In this document: in pieces, positions 35,786 to 47,269 of the stretch
Layout of the letters: each line of letters starts with the position of its first letter
How positions within the stretch are numbered: the stretch's first letter is position 1
NCBI RefSeq assembly: GCF_037975245.1
Contig: NC_092563.1
Location: 25,762,960 to 25,826,959 of the forward strand
Source of the DNA: Apostichopus japonicus
Lineage: Eukaryota > Echinodermata > Holothuroidea > Aspidochirotida > Stichopodidae
DNA length: 64,000 nt
Reading direction: 5' to 3'
Notes under the pieces: generated by a model
The model's input: only the letters and a program-made list of their open reading frames with translations
Database searches by the model: none
What the model was told of the DNA's origin: nothing
Program-made: the position numbers and the translations under genes

Positions 35786-36929
35786 CTTCGCCCCTCCCTT
35801 GACAAATTCGTCGCTACGCGCCTGTTTGAATTTGTAACGCAAACAGCAGATATCACATCATATCAGTGAGCATGAAAATGGCGTTCCAGGATGAAAAGCC
35901 TCAAAACTGTCCGACTTGCCTGAAAAAATAACCAAAAATTTTCGCGCGCGCTCAACGTGTTAATTTCAATATCGTATAAGCAAGCCTCGGTTAATACATC
36001 GCATGCCATCATGTACCGTACGTTCCGTTAAAATTGCGCAGTATACCGCGGGATGCTAATGTAAACAACGACATGTCTCATGTAGATGTATAAAAAGCAT
36101 GGAGGTCCAATTATGTCAAAACTCTCTTTTACATTAGTAATGGCGAATTAGGGGCTGCACCCCCGCCACGCAGTGGCGGAGCGTCCATACGGTCATGGGG
36201 GCGGATGTCCCCCTGACGGACTCAAATGGACTGCTGGCGCCTTTTTCAGCTCTTTACCACTTTTTACTTATTCTAGATTATTGACTTTTTTATTGCGCTC
36301 TCATCTACTTATTTACATTTGTCACATTTTGTTGGTGTAATTTGGCGATGACACCTTATTCTTCGTTTATCTGCAAATTCTGCCACTGCCACTGCCGCCG
36401 CGCCTCCTACGCCTATGTGTGTAGTGTTCGGTTTCGGAAATATCTGCTATTTTTTCATTTCCTTCAACCAAGTTTTATAATAGCCGTTATAAGAGGTTTT
36501 AATATTTGTACACCAATAAATTAACTGTGTCTGAAGTTTCGAAAATTCTGACCAACATTCTGCATCACACTTCCCTCTACTCGTGCAATTTTGACCGGTC
36601 TGTTAGGGGTTGAAGGAAGTTTTTCTATATTGGTTGTCCATAGATGAAATTTTGTACAACATTATGGGTATGTTTTCAAGTGAGTTTATTCACGAGAAAT
36701 GTGAATTTTCAAATTCTGAACAAATATGGGGCTTACAACCTTGAAAAGTGGGGCTGACGGGTATTGTGGGCCGCGACGTAGAATCACCTACAAAAGCAAA
36801 GACCCACAGGAGATGCGATCAGGTCGAACATGATGTGTGCCGGGTTGACAATCTTCAAAAAGGTTATGGATGGAAAAAAAACTATTAGGAAATACTTGGT
36901 TCTCAGGCAAAAAGTGTACATCTGGTTGG

Positions 36930-37050
36930 TCATTTCAAGCCCGAGAAGTGCCGTTTCCGGTGATCTAAGGGGGGGGGGGGGGGGGTAACAAAATAAGAAT
37001 TTTCTTGTACGCTGCGCGCCAACCGATGGTGGCGCTCCGCTTAGATAGTA
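36930..37050 (+). mobile_element. hAT-like MITE core, copy
   Basis: AAGTGCCGTTTCCGGTGATC, a ~15-base G run, then 'TTTTCTTGTACGCTGCGCGC' and 'GATGGTGGCGCTCCGCTTAG'. Leads into the terminus at 37090. Confidence 0.75.
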
Positions 37051-37090
37051 ATTCGCGCCCCCGGGTTTGAAAATCCTGGATACGCGCCTG

Positions 37091-37778
37091 ATATTTCCAG
37101 TTTTGTAATCAGAAAGTGCCCTTTTGTTATGTGAAAGTGCCCTTTCGTAAAATACAGTTCAAATGTGTTTCAATGTTCTGGCATTGTGTTACATGAAACT
37201 AAAAATTGCTTTTCTTCTTAACATTCAAAGACTGGTATTTATGGTTCAATTCTATAGGGCAAAAAAGGTAGATCAAGATTCCTCAGACAAGAGAAAAAGT
37301 TTTATTAGAGGTACATTAAATACAGTGGCGGATCCAGGATTTCGCCCCCTCCCCTTTGGAAAATTTCACAAAATATGGAGGTCCTCGGTGCAATCTGGTG
37401 CTACTTTTCGTGAAAGTTTGGAGTAAAATTTATTTCCAATAAATCATGTATTCATGGTTTGCCGGGCATATATTTGCAATTTCGAGCAATGAGCTGGGAT
37501 TTACGTCTTTGGGGAGTAGGTGGTGATGCAAACTACTTTTTACCAGGCTACTCCAGGCCATTTCATCTCAGTGGATGCCCCCTTCCAGATGGAGACTATC
37601 ATGCAGTCAGAGTGCCCCTCTCATCTTCACTTTATCAGAATGATGGTGTACTCTTTTTGCAAATTTATTTTACAAAAAATTACACGTGGGATATCATTAA
37701 GGTGCAATAATTTCATGTTCTTAAAAGTAGCCTCGTGAGGTCACGCAATATCCAGTCATGGACTCACTTATTCCTGAT
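37091..37778. other. Repeat-rich spacer, no gene seen
   Basis: Contains a further MITE-like terminus CAGTGGCGGATCCAGGATTT at 37324. No partner end or coding sequence is supported. Confidence 0.4.
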
Positions 37779-38583
37779 ATTCGTGCCTCACCAGTCAACA
37801 AAGACTTTTCCAGTCAAGGCTCATCACTCTCACAAAAGAAATCTCTCCGATAGACGGCGATCAAAACGCCACCTATCAACTCAAGGTCCAAAGAGACCCA
37901 CCTAGACTCCCGGGGCTACTGAACCACTCGGAGGAGATTACTGATTCTTGGAATCAAGTACTCCAAAGAGCAGACAGGACACTCCGTAGTATCTGGAGAG
38001 AAGAGTTATCCCGCCAGGCAAAAAGGCAACGGGAGAGATTTCTAGAAAAGAAATATGTCCGATCAGTGAAAGCTACTAAAAGCTCCGAAAAAATCCGCAC
38101 CACCAACAGGGAGCTACAGACTACAAGTAGTCACTCAAAAGCCCAATGTCTTCGAAAAGAAGCAGAAACACTAAAAAAGTTCGTAAAGAACCTATCAGAC
38201 AGAAACATGTCCAATATAGAGTTTATTGCGTTGGGGAAAGGTCTGAAATTCATAGCAATTCCAGAAAAACCTAAACGTAGTAATCTTCTCAAGTCATTGA
38301 AAGACCTAAAAAGATAAATGAGAATCCGCTTCATCTTTACACAAAAAAAGCAATAAGGTTTACAAAACGCATTTGAAAAAAAGCACTTTTGAAACATTGG
38401 CACTTAATCTCGCAACACGCGGAATTATCCAAACTGTTTCCAAAAGAACCGATTCTAGCCTACAAAAAGGCCCAAAATCTCAAAGATTTACTTGTTAACT
38501 CAAGGTTTCGTACTAACGAAGAATCAGCTAACTCTCAAGGTTTACACGAAGCTTTTTTAGATGCTCTTATAGTTGCACCATGA
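37779..38583 (+). pseudogene. Penelope-like retroelement remnant lacking reverse transcriptase
   Basis: One frame is open from about 37779 to 38317. It holds a basic region ('EEITDSWNQVLQRADRTLRS'), then 'NLSDRNMSNIEFIALGKGLK' and FIAIPEKPKRSNLL, the signature just upstream of the reverse transcriptase in Penelope-like elements ('LS..GL.F.P'). After stops, a second frame (38389-38583) reads 'FPKEPILAYKKAQNLKDLLV'. This is the post-RT 'P.IA.RR.KNL.D.LV' motif. The whole catalytic domain that should lie between is missing, replaced by about 70 nt. It is an internally deleted, dead copy. Confidence 0.7.
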
Positions 38584-39033
38584 GTCCATAAAAACTCGTG
38601 CACAGAAAATAGATGCATTTTGAGAACGAGACGCTCATGCCGAATATAAAATATTCAAAGGCTTACTACTGATGAAGCTCCTCCTATAAAAGTTGAGAGC
38701 AGAAACCGGTCTAGTTGGTCATAAGAACCTACGCTAGTCTTTCCTACTATTAAAAGTACACTCAATTCACCTAATAGGTGCAATTATGTTTCACCATGAG
38801 GAGCATGCTATAAGTTCATGTTCCTCGGGCCCTCCCTTAAAAATACTTCAGGCTCTTGGCGCCTACGTTGCGTTAGATAGTGTAAAACCGCCTCCACCCT
38901 CATTTCATTTTTGAAAGTAATAATTTCATATACACACTGTGCGTGCTTCTGTGCAGCATGTAGCATGTATTGCTTTCGTCATATACTCACGTCTAGTTGC
39001 GAGTCGTTTCCCTCTCTGCTAGCTTCGTGCTTA
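38584..39033. other. No gene seen; possible PLE 3' flank
   Basis: Sequence just after the Penelope-like fragment, with no visible GIY-YIG endonuclease motif. Nothing else was recognised. Confidence 0.35.
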
Positions 39034-39215
39034 CCAGGGGCGGATGCAGGATTTGTGACAGGGGGGGGGGTCTGACTGGTCCAGCCGCGCCTGAACGTAA
39101 GACTATCTAAGCGGAGCGCCACCATCGGTTGGCGCGGAGCGTACCCGAAAATTTTTGGCTTTACAAACCCCCCAGATGGCCGGAAACGGCACTTCCCGAG
39201 TATTCTAAGCTGCAT
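39034..39215 (-). mobile_element. hAT-like MITE terminus and core, inverted copy
   Basis: The plus strand starts CAGGGGCGGATGCAGGATTT, has a G run, then the inverted core (CTATCTAAGCGGAGCGCCAC, 'TTGGCGCGGAGCGTACCCG', GGCCGGAAACGGCACTTCCC). This ties the core to a CAGGGGCGG terminus. The opposite end was not found. Confidence 0.7.
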
Positions 39216-39772
39216 GTACCTAGCCTGAAAATATGGATCTCATGTCTGCAATTTCTCAATTGATGAAAAAAAAAACAATCTATGAAATATGGTAACACAT
39301 ATCAGATGAGTTGAGATGATACGAAAATCATAATGCCTTTAGCCCCCAATCCCCCTCCCGTTCCGTCACCACTGTTTGATGCAGGGCCGGATCCAGTATT
39401 CTGGAAGGGTGAGGGGTTTGGCCTCCAGTGATCCTAGGGTCTAAGGGGAGTGGGTTTTCCTCCATCCATTGTGAAATTCTTGGATATTTAAGTACAACAG
39501 GGAACCCCCTTCAATTTAGCCATGCAAAGCACCTACAAAAACTCACTCGAAATGTATCTGCATCAGTAGGAGTTCCTATGCAGCCTACCGCTCTGCCACA
39601 TCACCGCCCAAAAAAATTCGAACACCACCTCAATTTTGAAACTTTTCGGTCTGAAAATTGAGATTTTTAGGCATTTTTGGCACGTGTAGCACGCGTGCAC
39701 ACTATAGTTCATTTGACGGAAAAGACACACCTGAATGACTTGTAAGGATAACCGCCCTTCTGACGTCCTACT

Positions 39773-40075
39773 CTCTTAAAATGAGAGACTGAAATTTCAG
39801 TCTAATCGACTGAAATTTCAGTCTAATGATGGATGGGATAAGGGATCAGACTACTTAGACTGAATTCCAGTCTGAAATGTAAAGACTGAAGATCAGTCTT
39901 AATTAGACTAAATACTCTTCAGTCTAATAGACTGAAAATCAAACCACTTTAGACTGAACAGTCAGCAGTTTAGACTGATTTATTGCAGCACCAGTCTTAA
40001 TAAGATTGAATACTTTCAGTCTATAAGACTGATATCAGACTGAACAGTCGGTCCTTTAGACTGAATTATTACACA
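39773..40075. repeat. AGACTGAA-rich symmetric repeat, copy 1
   Basis: Begins CTACTCTCTTAAAATGAG and then holds many AGACTGAA and TTCAGTCT motifs in both orientations, including the tandem palindrome GACTGAAATTTCAGTC. The related block at 50535-50735 ends in the inverted TTTTAAGAGAGTA, so the two are copies in opposite orientation. Confidence 0.75.
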
Positions 40076-41976
40076 TCACAGCTATACTGTCAATTTTATA
40101 AATTGCAAATTCTGGATTGAACAAGCTTTTCTATAGATCCTCCGTGTTGGCTAAGTGCTGGAATTCTTCAATAAAGATGCAGTTAAGGTCATCAAGACAA
40201 CATTCAATGATCTGTTAATGCAGGGGAATTTACTGAAAGGTGCTACTTCATGGAGTGACTTCACCTTCACATCCAATCATGTTAGGCTATAAAGACCAGA
40301 AAATCATTGTGACAGTCACACACAAAGTACATTAAAAATGGTATTCCATCAAGAAATATAATTGTCAATATCCACCGAACAGTAATTTTATTCCCACTAA
40401 CCCACTTATATATTCTTATATAATTTTTAATATATTAAAAAAAAAACAGAAATCAAAACTACAATATTCTGAGGGATGTTCAACAAAACATGTTATCTTT
40501 GCAACAAACGTTCAAATTATAAAGATACTTTACATAACAGTGACATATTTTCAGTTCAATATTAATCTGTCAAATTTCTGCTTGAATTGGGCCTGGATCT
40601 AAAATGTTCTTTAATTTTTTTGGAAAGGATTAGGTGAGCTGAGAACAGATCAGTGGTGTCGCCAATGGGTGGCCTGGGGAACCCCTCCCCCGAGAAGGAA
40701 TTCACAAATAGACATATCACCAACCAAGATTCAAATGTCTGGCAACACCACTGTAACAGAAAGCACTTTAAATTCTTTGTATGTCACCACCAGGTGGTAA
40801 TACCCTGGAATTCATTGACAACACAGCTGTAAATTGAGTGGTTATATACCCAGCTGATCCCATCTCCCGATCTCACTGAACTTTAAATTTTCCACTGTAA
40901 AGGATATAGTAACTATACGATCCTGCCTTTACAAAAGGGATATTATGGAAACACGACCATAGTACAATGGATCTGGTACATTGCCTTTTTTCCAGTTGTG
41001 AATCATTAATGTATAGTAGCAACAATTTTCTTAGAATGATTTCAAAATGGGGAAAACATATGACAAATTTTCAGCAGGTTATTTATAAAATATTAGGAAT
41101 GGTCAAACTATATATCAGTGCGGTGAACATTTAATACTTTGTGTTTCAATGATATAGATTGGCGATTGCTGAAAGTCATTATCCAGCACACACAAAACAA
41201 CATATTACAAGCAGTTAACAGAATGGCACAAACTTCATAATGGCTATTAGATAAACATGAACTATTATATACTGCATTCACGATTTCATGATATGGCATT
41301 CATATAAAGCAAATTTGTATGCAAAAACAGTACATGTGACTATTATACCACCCTCAATTATTTCTTAACTTTCTGATAGTAATCATATATAGTGATTTTG
41401 ATTGGGATTTCAATCAAATTTTAAAGTTTTATAAATTATCTCACGTGAATCCTTTAATGTCGGCCTCTAGCTGAAAAAGAAATGTCACTCGAGAGTCGAC
41501 TAAAAAATTGAAAACAGTTTTGACTCATTACATCACTAAAATTTAAAAAAAATGGGGGGGGGGGAATAATGAGGAAAGGATATTCTCAAATGGAATTTTC
41601 TACAGTTACTGACTTTATAATAATCAGGTTACTTGCTTTTCATGGAACAAATTATGGAATATTGTGCACAATAAATAATATTAGCTTAATTAATTGCTTA
41701 ATTAAATAAACCTTCAACATAGTGAGTGCAGTGAAATGTAGGAACATTAAAGTAAACATTAAAATAACATGCTCGAAAAATCATACAACAAAGTTTTTTT
41801 GGCAACTAGGTGTTTGTTTAATTACATTCATAATTAGATCAGTATCATTAAAAAACATTTTTAAAAACCAAAAATCAATTAAATATTTTTTTCTGGAGCC
41901 CTCCCTATTCATATAAAACTGTTTGTAAACTCCGGGTAATCAATTTAACGTTTTAGGGTATGTGTTAGTTACTCCT
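40076..41976. other. Intergenic, no gene seen
   Basis: AT-rich with short ORFs lacking domains. A short G run occurs near 41555. Nothing else is supported. Confidence 0.4.
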
Positions 41977-42345
41977 TAAAGGCATTGAAGATTTGTCCCA
42001 AACAGCATGCAGCCATCTGAAAAAGTTAACTTTCTGTTGCTTGCAAGTGATGTTTGTTCGTGTCGCTAAAAAAGACAGACAGTAATGAAACGTGATACCT
42101 TGATATCTTTAGCTGGACCTGAGATGTTCATCGCTGTATCGTTCATACACTGTAATGTGGGTATTGACCGTAGCTGTATGTACTGACTGTACACTAGTGT
42201 CTAATTACCGACGGTAGCAAGCTGTGTTTGTATTTTCTGGGATCGATGGCAGTGTCTAACACTTCTGTTACACCTCATTCGAAACTAGGTCAGATTACCG
42301 GCATTAGACGTTCTTTTTGCGCGAGTCTTCACACCCTTTTAAAGC
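41977..42345 (+). repeat. Interspersed repeat, copy 2 (partner at 7525-7890)
   Basis: Same orientation and length as the 7.5-kb copy, with roughly one difference every ten bases by eye. Homology stops near 42345. Confidence 0.85.
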
Positions 42346-43478
42346 TACTCCATGCTGACACACGTGGTTCCGGACTACAGAGCAATAAAAAAGTAACATT
42401 CACTCCTTGAAGTAACTCCATGCTGGCTGCCCTTATAGATGTGGCATGGATACGGACGAGAGACTTCACTTCTGTTGGTTGCAAAATTCCATACACCATG
42501 GAAGCATGGAACTCACAAAACTAGTGTTGTAGAGGGGGAGCATAGTCTATGTTAAATGTATGTTCTACGCCTCTGTCCCAGCTGGAATGGCCAGTTTATC
42601 TGCCACAATGAAGAATTGTTTGGGGTTCAATTCTGGTCCGAGAGATAGCATGAAAGGCTGTCAATATTGTCCTTGTCTGCCCTGTGCTGCACTCTCAATA
42701 TCTGTGCCCTCCTGTTTGGTGAAGATAAAAATAAATGTGATAAAGGACAAGCAATATGGTATAAATCAAAACATTCTTAAAAAAAGATATGTTGAGAGGT
42801 AGAGAGACTAGACTAGAATAATATTTAGGAGAGAATGGAGAAACAAGAACATGACTGGCATTGTACAAAGGAGATATATCAATTCACGATAGGCAGCAAT
42901 ATGTCATCCATGGCGGGTGAGATGTGTTATGTGAAGGTGGATTCAAATTCAACCTAACATTTATGGGTTATCATGTTGATTTTGGCAGGTACATGGTTAC
43001 CAAGCAAGGTTTGTTGTTAGTTGTTTTCAGAAATTTCTCTTTTTAAGGATAAATTGTTCATGACATCTCCTGATTCCATTACATCAGCATAGAAAACCAG
43101 TGAACAAGGAATATGATTTACATTTTAGCCTACTGATTTCACTAATATGTCTATCTGCTTGTAAAAGAAACTGATTTCATAACATTAGTGAATGGTAATA
43201 TTACTGTAAAATCTTATAATAAAGACTGATGGCCCACTATATGTTTAATAAAATAACAAAAGCATACCAATTTTTTTCCAGTTTCCACATGATTTAAATA
43301 CAATGGTAATGGTTTAACAGAATCGTGTTAGCTTCATGCTGTAATGGCTGTAGAAGTCACTACATTTTTTCAAATAATTAAGGGTGCTTACAATCTATGC
43401 ATAATAGTACTGTGTTTTGCAATTTCTTGAGCATTATTATGTTCAAGTATTTGTTATGAGGTTAACCTAGCCTAGATT
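42346..43478. other. Intergenic, no gene seen
   Basis: Only an 80-codon ORF at 42560-42802 without a recognised domain. No other feature. Confidence 0.4.
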
Positions 43479-43627
43479 CATTTGGGACGATCGAGTACAT
43501 ATTGCAGTCCTGACAAGCGTGCTTATTCGCCCGACGATTGGGTTCATATGCAGAACAGGCGGGCTGATTTGCCCGACGATCGGGGTACATATGCAGGACC
43601 GGCGTGCTTATTCGCCCGACGATCGTG
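43479..43627. repeat. ~45-bp GC-rich tandem repeat
   Basis: GACGAT(C/T)G recurs at 43486, 43533, 43575 and 43618, with the intervening TACATATGCAG and GCTTATTCGCCC conserved. About three and a half copies. Confidence 0.8.
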
Positions 43628-44611
43628 TTAATAGGCCCCACCAATTATAACAACAGCCTAGGCCTAGGCCCTATTTGCTATAGTACAGCCTAGCTACACT
43701 GTAAAAAATGTCTGTGATATAACAGCTTTACACCGTTCATCTACTAAAATTAATCATGTTGTTAAAAAAAATTGTTGTCCATTTACAAAATGTATTGTAA
43801 CAACATTTTCTGTATATGGGAACAAAATCTTCATAACAATACATCAACTGCTGTGTCGGAACAAAAGCATCAGGCTCGATCCAAGTTTTCATTATGCGGT
43901 CGAAGTGATCGCGAAAACGTTACACCGAATCTTGCATCATGAAACGAGAACCGTATTTTACATGTTGTTGGAATTTTAGAAAGGAGCATATACGTTTAGT
44001 CTTACGCAATCAATGAGTTTTTTCCGAAATAGTAAAGTTAACAACTGTGTCGCAAAGTTGTAGATGACCTTTGTACACTACTTACAGTTGAATGACGCTG
44101 GGCGCGCACCGATGGTCCGAAACCGCTGTAATTACGGTAAGTTATGATTTCAAAGCTTTTCAGTCCTTTTTAATCTAACATGAGTGCAACTATAGTGAAT
44201 TGAGTCATATGAAACTGTTACTTTTTACGTAAGCATTTATTAAACGTTCGTTCGTTTGTTGGTTTGTTTGTTTTGAAATAAGCGGCAAAGCAAGAAGGCT
44301 AGGCCGAAAGCACAGCTCTCTGTCGGTCCATTGTGTACATACTAGCACAAGATGCTATGGCAGTTCTTTGTTTGGCGAGCATATACGATCGCTTACTTCT
44401 AGCATATCGTCGTAGCTGTTTTGACAGTCATACCAAACCTAAGCTTACATTCATTCTTTGGCGGTATCGTTTCTATTGGCTATGATATAACGCAGCCTAG
44501 ACACAGGTCTCCAATCAGTGTCTATGCTTTACTATATAACATAGATTCTCTTAGGAAACTTCTTGATATCACTTTTACTGTTTAGTTTGAAGCCCCCCGA
44601 TCGGCTTACAC

Positions 44612-44673
44612 TAAATCTTGGGGGAGTCGTGCAGTCCCCTGTCCTGAATCTTGGGGGAGTCGTGCAGTCCCCT
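44612..44673. repeat. 33-bp direct repeat, two copies
   Basis: GAATCTTGGGGGAGTCGTGCAGTCCCCT (first copy with A for G) occurs twice back to back. Each copy contains the small hairpin GGGGGA..TCCCC. Confidence 0.85.
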
Positions 44674-45541
44674 ATGGCACGCCAAATGGTAAAATTCAGA
44701 AATGAACAATCTAGGCTAGGTTTATGGTTAACAAACTCTGGTCTATCACTAAAATAGATCATCGATCAATAAAATAGGTTTTTTTGTCTGATAAATCACG
44801 TTTTTCCAGTGATAAATCAGAATTTTACTAATACAACTTGTTTTGTTTTTCTCGCTGAATTTTGAAAACTAATTTTTGGTCGGTAAAACCACTTGTTATT
44901 CCTTGTTCAATTCTGAAGGATGCTACTGCATGCAATGGGGAAACCCTGTATGTACTATGTGCCTGTCATTTGATGCCTTGGCGTATAAACACGATATCAC
45001 AAGAACCAAGATGTTTGAACTCGAAATTTAGTATTTATAGGTATGTTTGAGTGGGAGAGGGCTTATGTGGAAGTTAACTATACAAAAAATTCCTGAAGGA
45101 AATTTCTTTGTAAAGGGAAAATGTGAGTATTGCGGGCTAGAAAAAAATTACAGGCAAAGTCTACCTCCTAGCCCTCCTCCCCCCCCCACCCATCCAGAAC
45201 TGTGCCTGAGCTGCTAATTGCCCCTAGCCTACTTTAAGTATCATGATCAGTTGATGTATGCACTGTTGTATGCTATACTAACCTGGTCTTAGCATGAATG
45301 TGTTGATTGTGGGTGTTATGAATTATGCCAAACTGTAGCCTACTTACAGTATTAACTGATAAGATTTGTCATCTGTCAATATATATGTAACCAAAAGTGT
45401 TTTATTGTTTTCCTTTCATAGGATAGGCTTCGGCTAAACCTGAGATGGAATAGTCAGGGGCACCGGATTTGTAATGTATTGTTGGAGAGCCTGACCCATT
45501 TCCGAAAGGTTTTAATTTCCATATGTTTTACTCTCTTGCAG

Positions 45542-45666
45542 ATGGTTACTTGTTCATGTGGTGTTCACTCTGATACTGCAGCTAGAAAGATGTGTCACTA
45601 CAGGCTTCATCAAAATCAACCAAATTTTCAATTTACGTGTCATGAAGAAAGTGCAACAGAATTTTT
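45542..45666 (+). CDS. Exon 1 (visible) of the uncharacterised three-exon gene
   Basis: 125 nt, acceptor CTCTTGCAG, donor TTTTT|GTAAGT, exit phase 2. It is Cys/His-rich at the start (TCSCGVHSD..CHYRLH). In the same frame reading past the donor hits TAA at once, which supports splicing here. Confidence 0.65.
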
Positions 45667-46705
45667 GTAAGTTATTCAGACTATAATAAGACTATGATTG
45701 GTCTCACATATCTATGCACTAGATCATCGGGTTTCACTTTTTTCGTGGTAAAGTGCGTCACGGTGACCACTGGACTCATCCAGAGTGCAAGAGTTTCACT
45801 TGCAGGCTACTCTTGCATAATTTCTGAAAGAAATTGCTTTTAAAATTATAATCCATGGATCTTTATACTCTAAGATATTCAAGGGCATAGGAATCGGGGG
45901 GCTGGGGGCGCCAGCCCCCCCAGTGAAAAATATGGAGGGGCGGAAGTATCATTCTGCCCCCCCCCCACTTCGCAAGTCAGAAAACCCCTTTTTCATTTCC
46001 AAATGAGAAAAAAATCTCATTTGGAGCACCAAATTGCATCTAAGGCCAGGTGAAAATGCAAAATTATATACAAAATCGAGTGGGTGGGTTGAAGTGTGCT
46101 ATATTGCACCAAATTGCATCTGAGGCCACCTTGAAATGGAAAAAAAATTCCAAAGGGGAGGGGGACACCCCCTCCCCTTAGACCCCTCCCCCAGGCCGGC
46201 AATCAGTCTTCAGCCCCCCCACTCAAAAGTACCTTCCTACGCCACTGAAGATATTAATAAAAAATGCTTTTGTTTTTATGTAACAGGTTGCAATCCATTT
46301 CTTAGAAACAGAATGGCAATAACAGTTGATCGGGAACCTCTGCTGTATCCTACATCCATTATTGCTGCGTTGAAGATGTTGTTCATGAGCTACTATGTGT
46401 TCAACATATGCTATCCCACAGAGGTTCAAGCAACCATGGAATACATACAGAGGTACAGTTTAAACCTAGTTTCTTGACAGATTAACAAAGGAGGTGCATT
46501 CAAACTACAGTTCCTCCATCTTGTTGAGATCATGCAAGAAGAACTGCAAAGTCATGTTCAGTTTGTTCAGTAATAGCTTTATGTCAGTGTCAATGCCAAC
46601 AAATGTTGTGCAACATTAAATGTTTTCTTTAAACTACTAGTGCACCTGTCACGGCATGCAAATTACAACAGTTTATACATAATAAAACGGATAAAAACTT
46701 TTACT

Positions 46706-46798
<93 letters not shown>

Positions 46799-47056
46799 TA
46801 TATAAATTTTGTGTGAAGTTTTACTAATTTTGGGGATACTTTTACCAAAATTAAATAAATTTAGGTTTTAAGCACTGGGATGTTTTTGGTAAACAATGAT
46901 AGATTGGACTCATGAAACTTTTTTCAAATTATTCCCTACAGAATACTGTTCGAGATTGATCCAGGGAGAGGGTCTAGGGCAAAGAAATCTTACAGATGGT
47001 GTATAAATCCGAAAGTAACTTCTCTTTATGAGTGGATGAAGGAAAGTAGAGAGTGA
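45542..47056 (+). CDS. Uncharacterised three-exon protein (SAMD3-like C-terminal family)
   Basis: Three plus-strand exons (45542-45666, 46306-46452, 46942-47056) join in phase to about 128 residues with a stop at 47054-47056. The sequence runs from 'MVTCSCGVHSDTAARKMCHY' through 'LMFMSYYVFNICYPTEV'-like hydrophobic helix sequence (FMSYYVFNICYP) and YIQR to 'ILFEIDPGRGSRAKKSYRWC'. The pattern YY.FN..YP.......FIQR..F.I.P..G is one I associate with uncharacterised, often expanded fish and marine-invertebrate proteins sometimes named SAMD3-like. Function is unknown and the family link is from memory. The first exon begins with ATG directly at the acceptor, so further 5' exons are possible. AATAAA at 47264 fits as the poly(A) signal. 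Confidence 0.65.
45880..46247. mobile_element. 368-bp hAT-like MITE with 8-bp TSD, in an intron
   Basis: Ends CAAGGGCATAGGAA and TTCCTACGCCACTG are imperfect inverted repeats. They are flanked by a perfect AAGATATT duplication at 45872-45879 and 46248-46255. The inside has long C/G runs and no ORF. An 8-bp duplication with CA(G)-type ends fits the hAT superfamily; P elements also duplicate 8 bp. Confidence 0.88.
46306..46452 (+). CDS. Exon 2 of the uncharacterised three-exon gene
   Basis: 147 nt, acceptor CATTTCTTAG and donor CAGAG|GTACAG. Entry base A completes TT to Leu, exit phase 2. It encodes 'RMAITVDREPLLYPTSIIAA' then 'LKMLFMSYYVFNICYPTEVQ'. The alternative acceptor at 46286 would give a stop with the exon 1 phase. 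Confidence 0.7.
46706..46802. repeat. (AT)n microsatellite
   Basis: About 45 AT dinucleotides with one TATTAT break, in the second intron of the plus-strand gene. Confidence 0.97.
46942..47056 (+). CDS. Exon 3 (last) of the uncharacterised three-exon gene
   Basis: 115 nt, acceptor TTCCCTACAG. AG+A gives Arg, joining YIQR to ILFEIDPGRG without a break. Ends 'VTSLYEWMKESRE' and TGA. Confidence 0.7.
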
Positions 47057-47263
47057 GATATGCAGTGAATGTGGCCAAAAGTATTAAGCTACTTGGTTTA
47101 ACTGCATTTAATTTTGTTTTGTTTAATGCCGTATACTTTTTGTTTTTTGTTTAATGATACCTCCATTTCAAAAGCACTGACTCTGTGAACTATTCTGCTA
47201 TAAATCACTAAATTTTACAGATTCATGTTACAATGTAACTTAAAGTTGATTTTTAAAATACTT

Positions 47264-47269
47264 AATAAA
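47264..47269 (+). terminator. Candidate poly(A) signal
   Basis: AATAAA about 210 nt past the stop of the three-exon gene. Others follow (about 48219), so use is uncertain. Confidence 0.45.

Larger units (their letters stand above)
35047..37090. mobile_element. hAT-like MITE material, possibly a ~2-kb composite
   Basis: The left terminus CAGGTGCGTATCCAGG at 35047 is mirrored by CCTGGATACGCGCCTG ending at 37090. Inside are two or more subterminal core copies (35555-35780, internally duplicated, and 36930-37050) and a block at about 36165-36390 homologous to 52562-52790. No matching 8-bp duplication was found at the outer ends, so this is probably several nested or overlapping insertions rather than one element. 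Confidence 0.5.

Noticed and set aside
37324-39400. One large hAT-like element between CAGTGGCGG at 37324 and the termini near 39034-39400
   Set aside because: No matching 8-bp duplications were found at any pair of these ends.
45286-46305. Alternative exon 2 start at 46287 (after ATGTAACAG)
   Set aside because: With the exon 1 phase it runs into a stop at once; the acceptor at 46305 keeps the frame.
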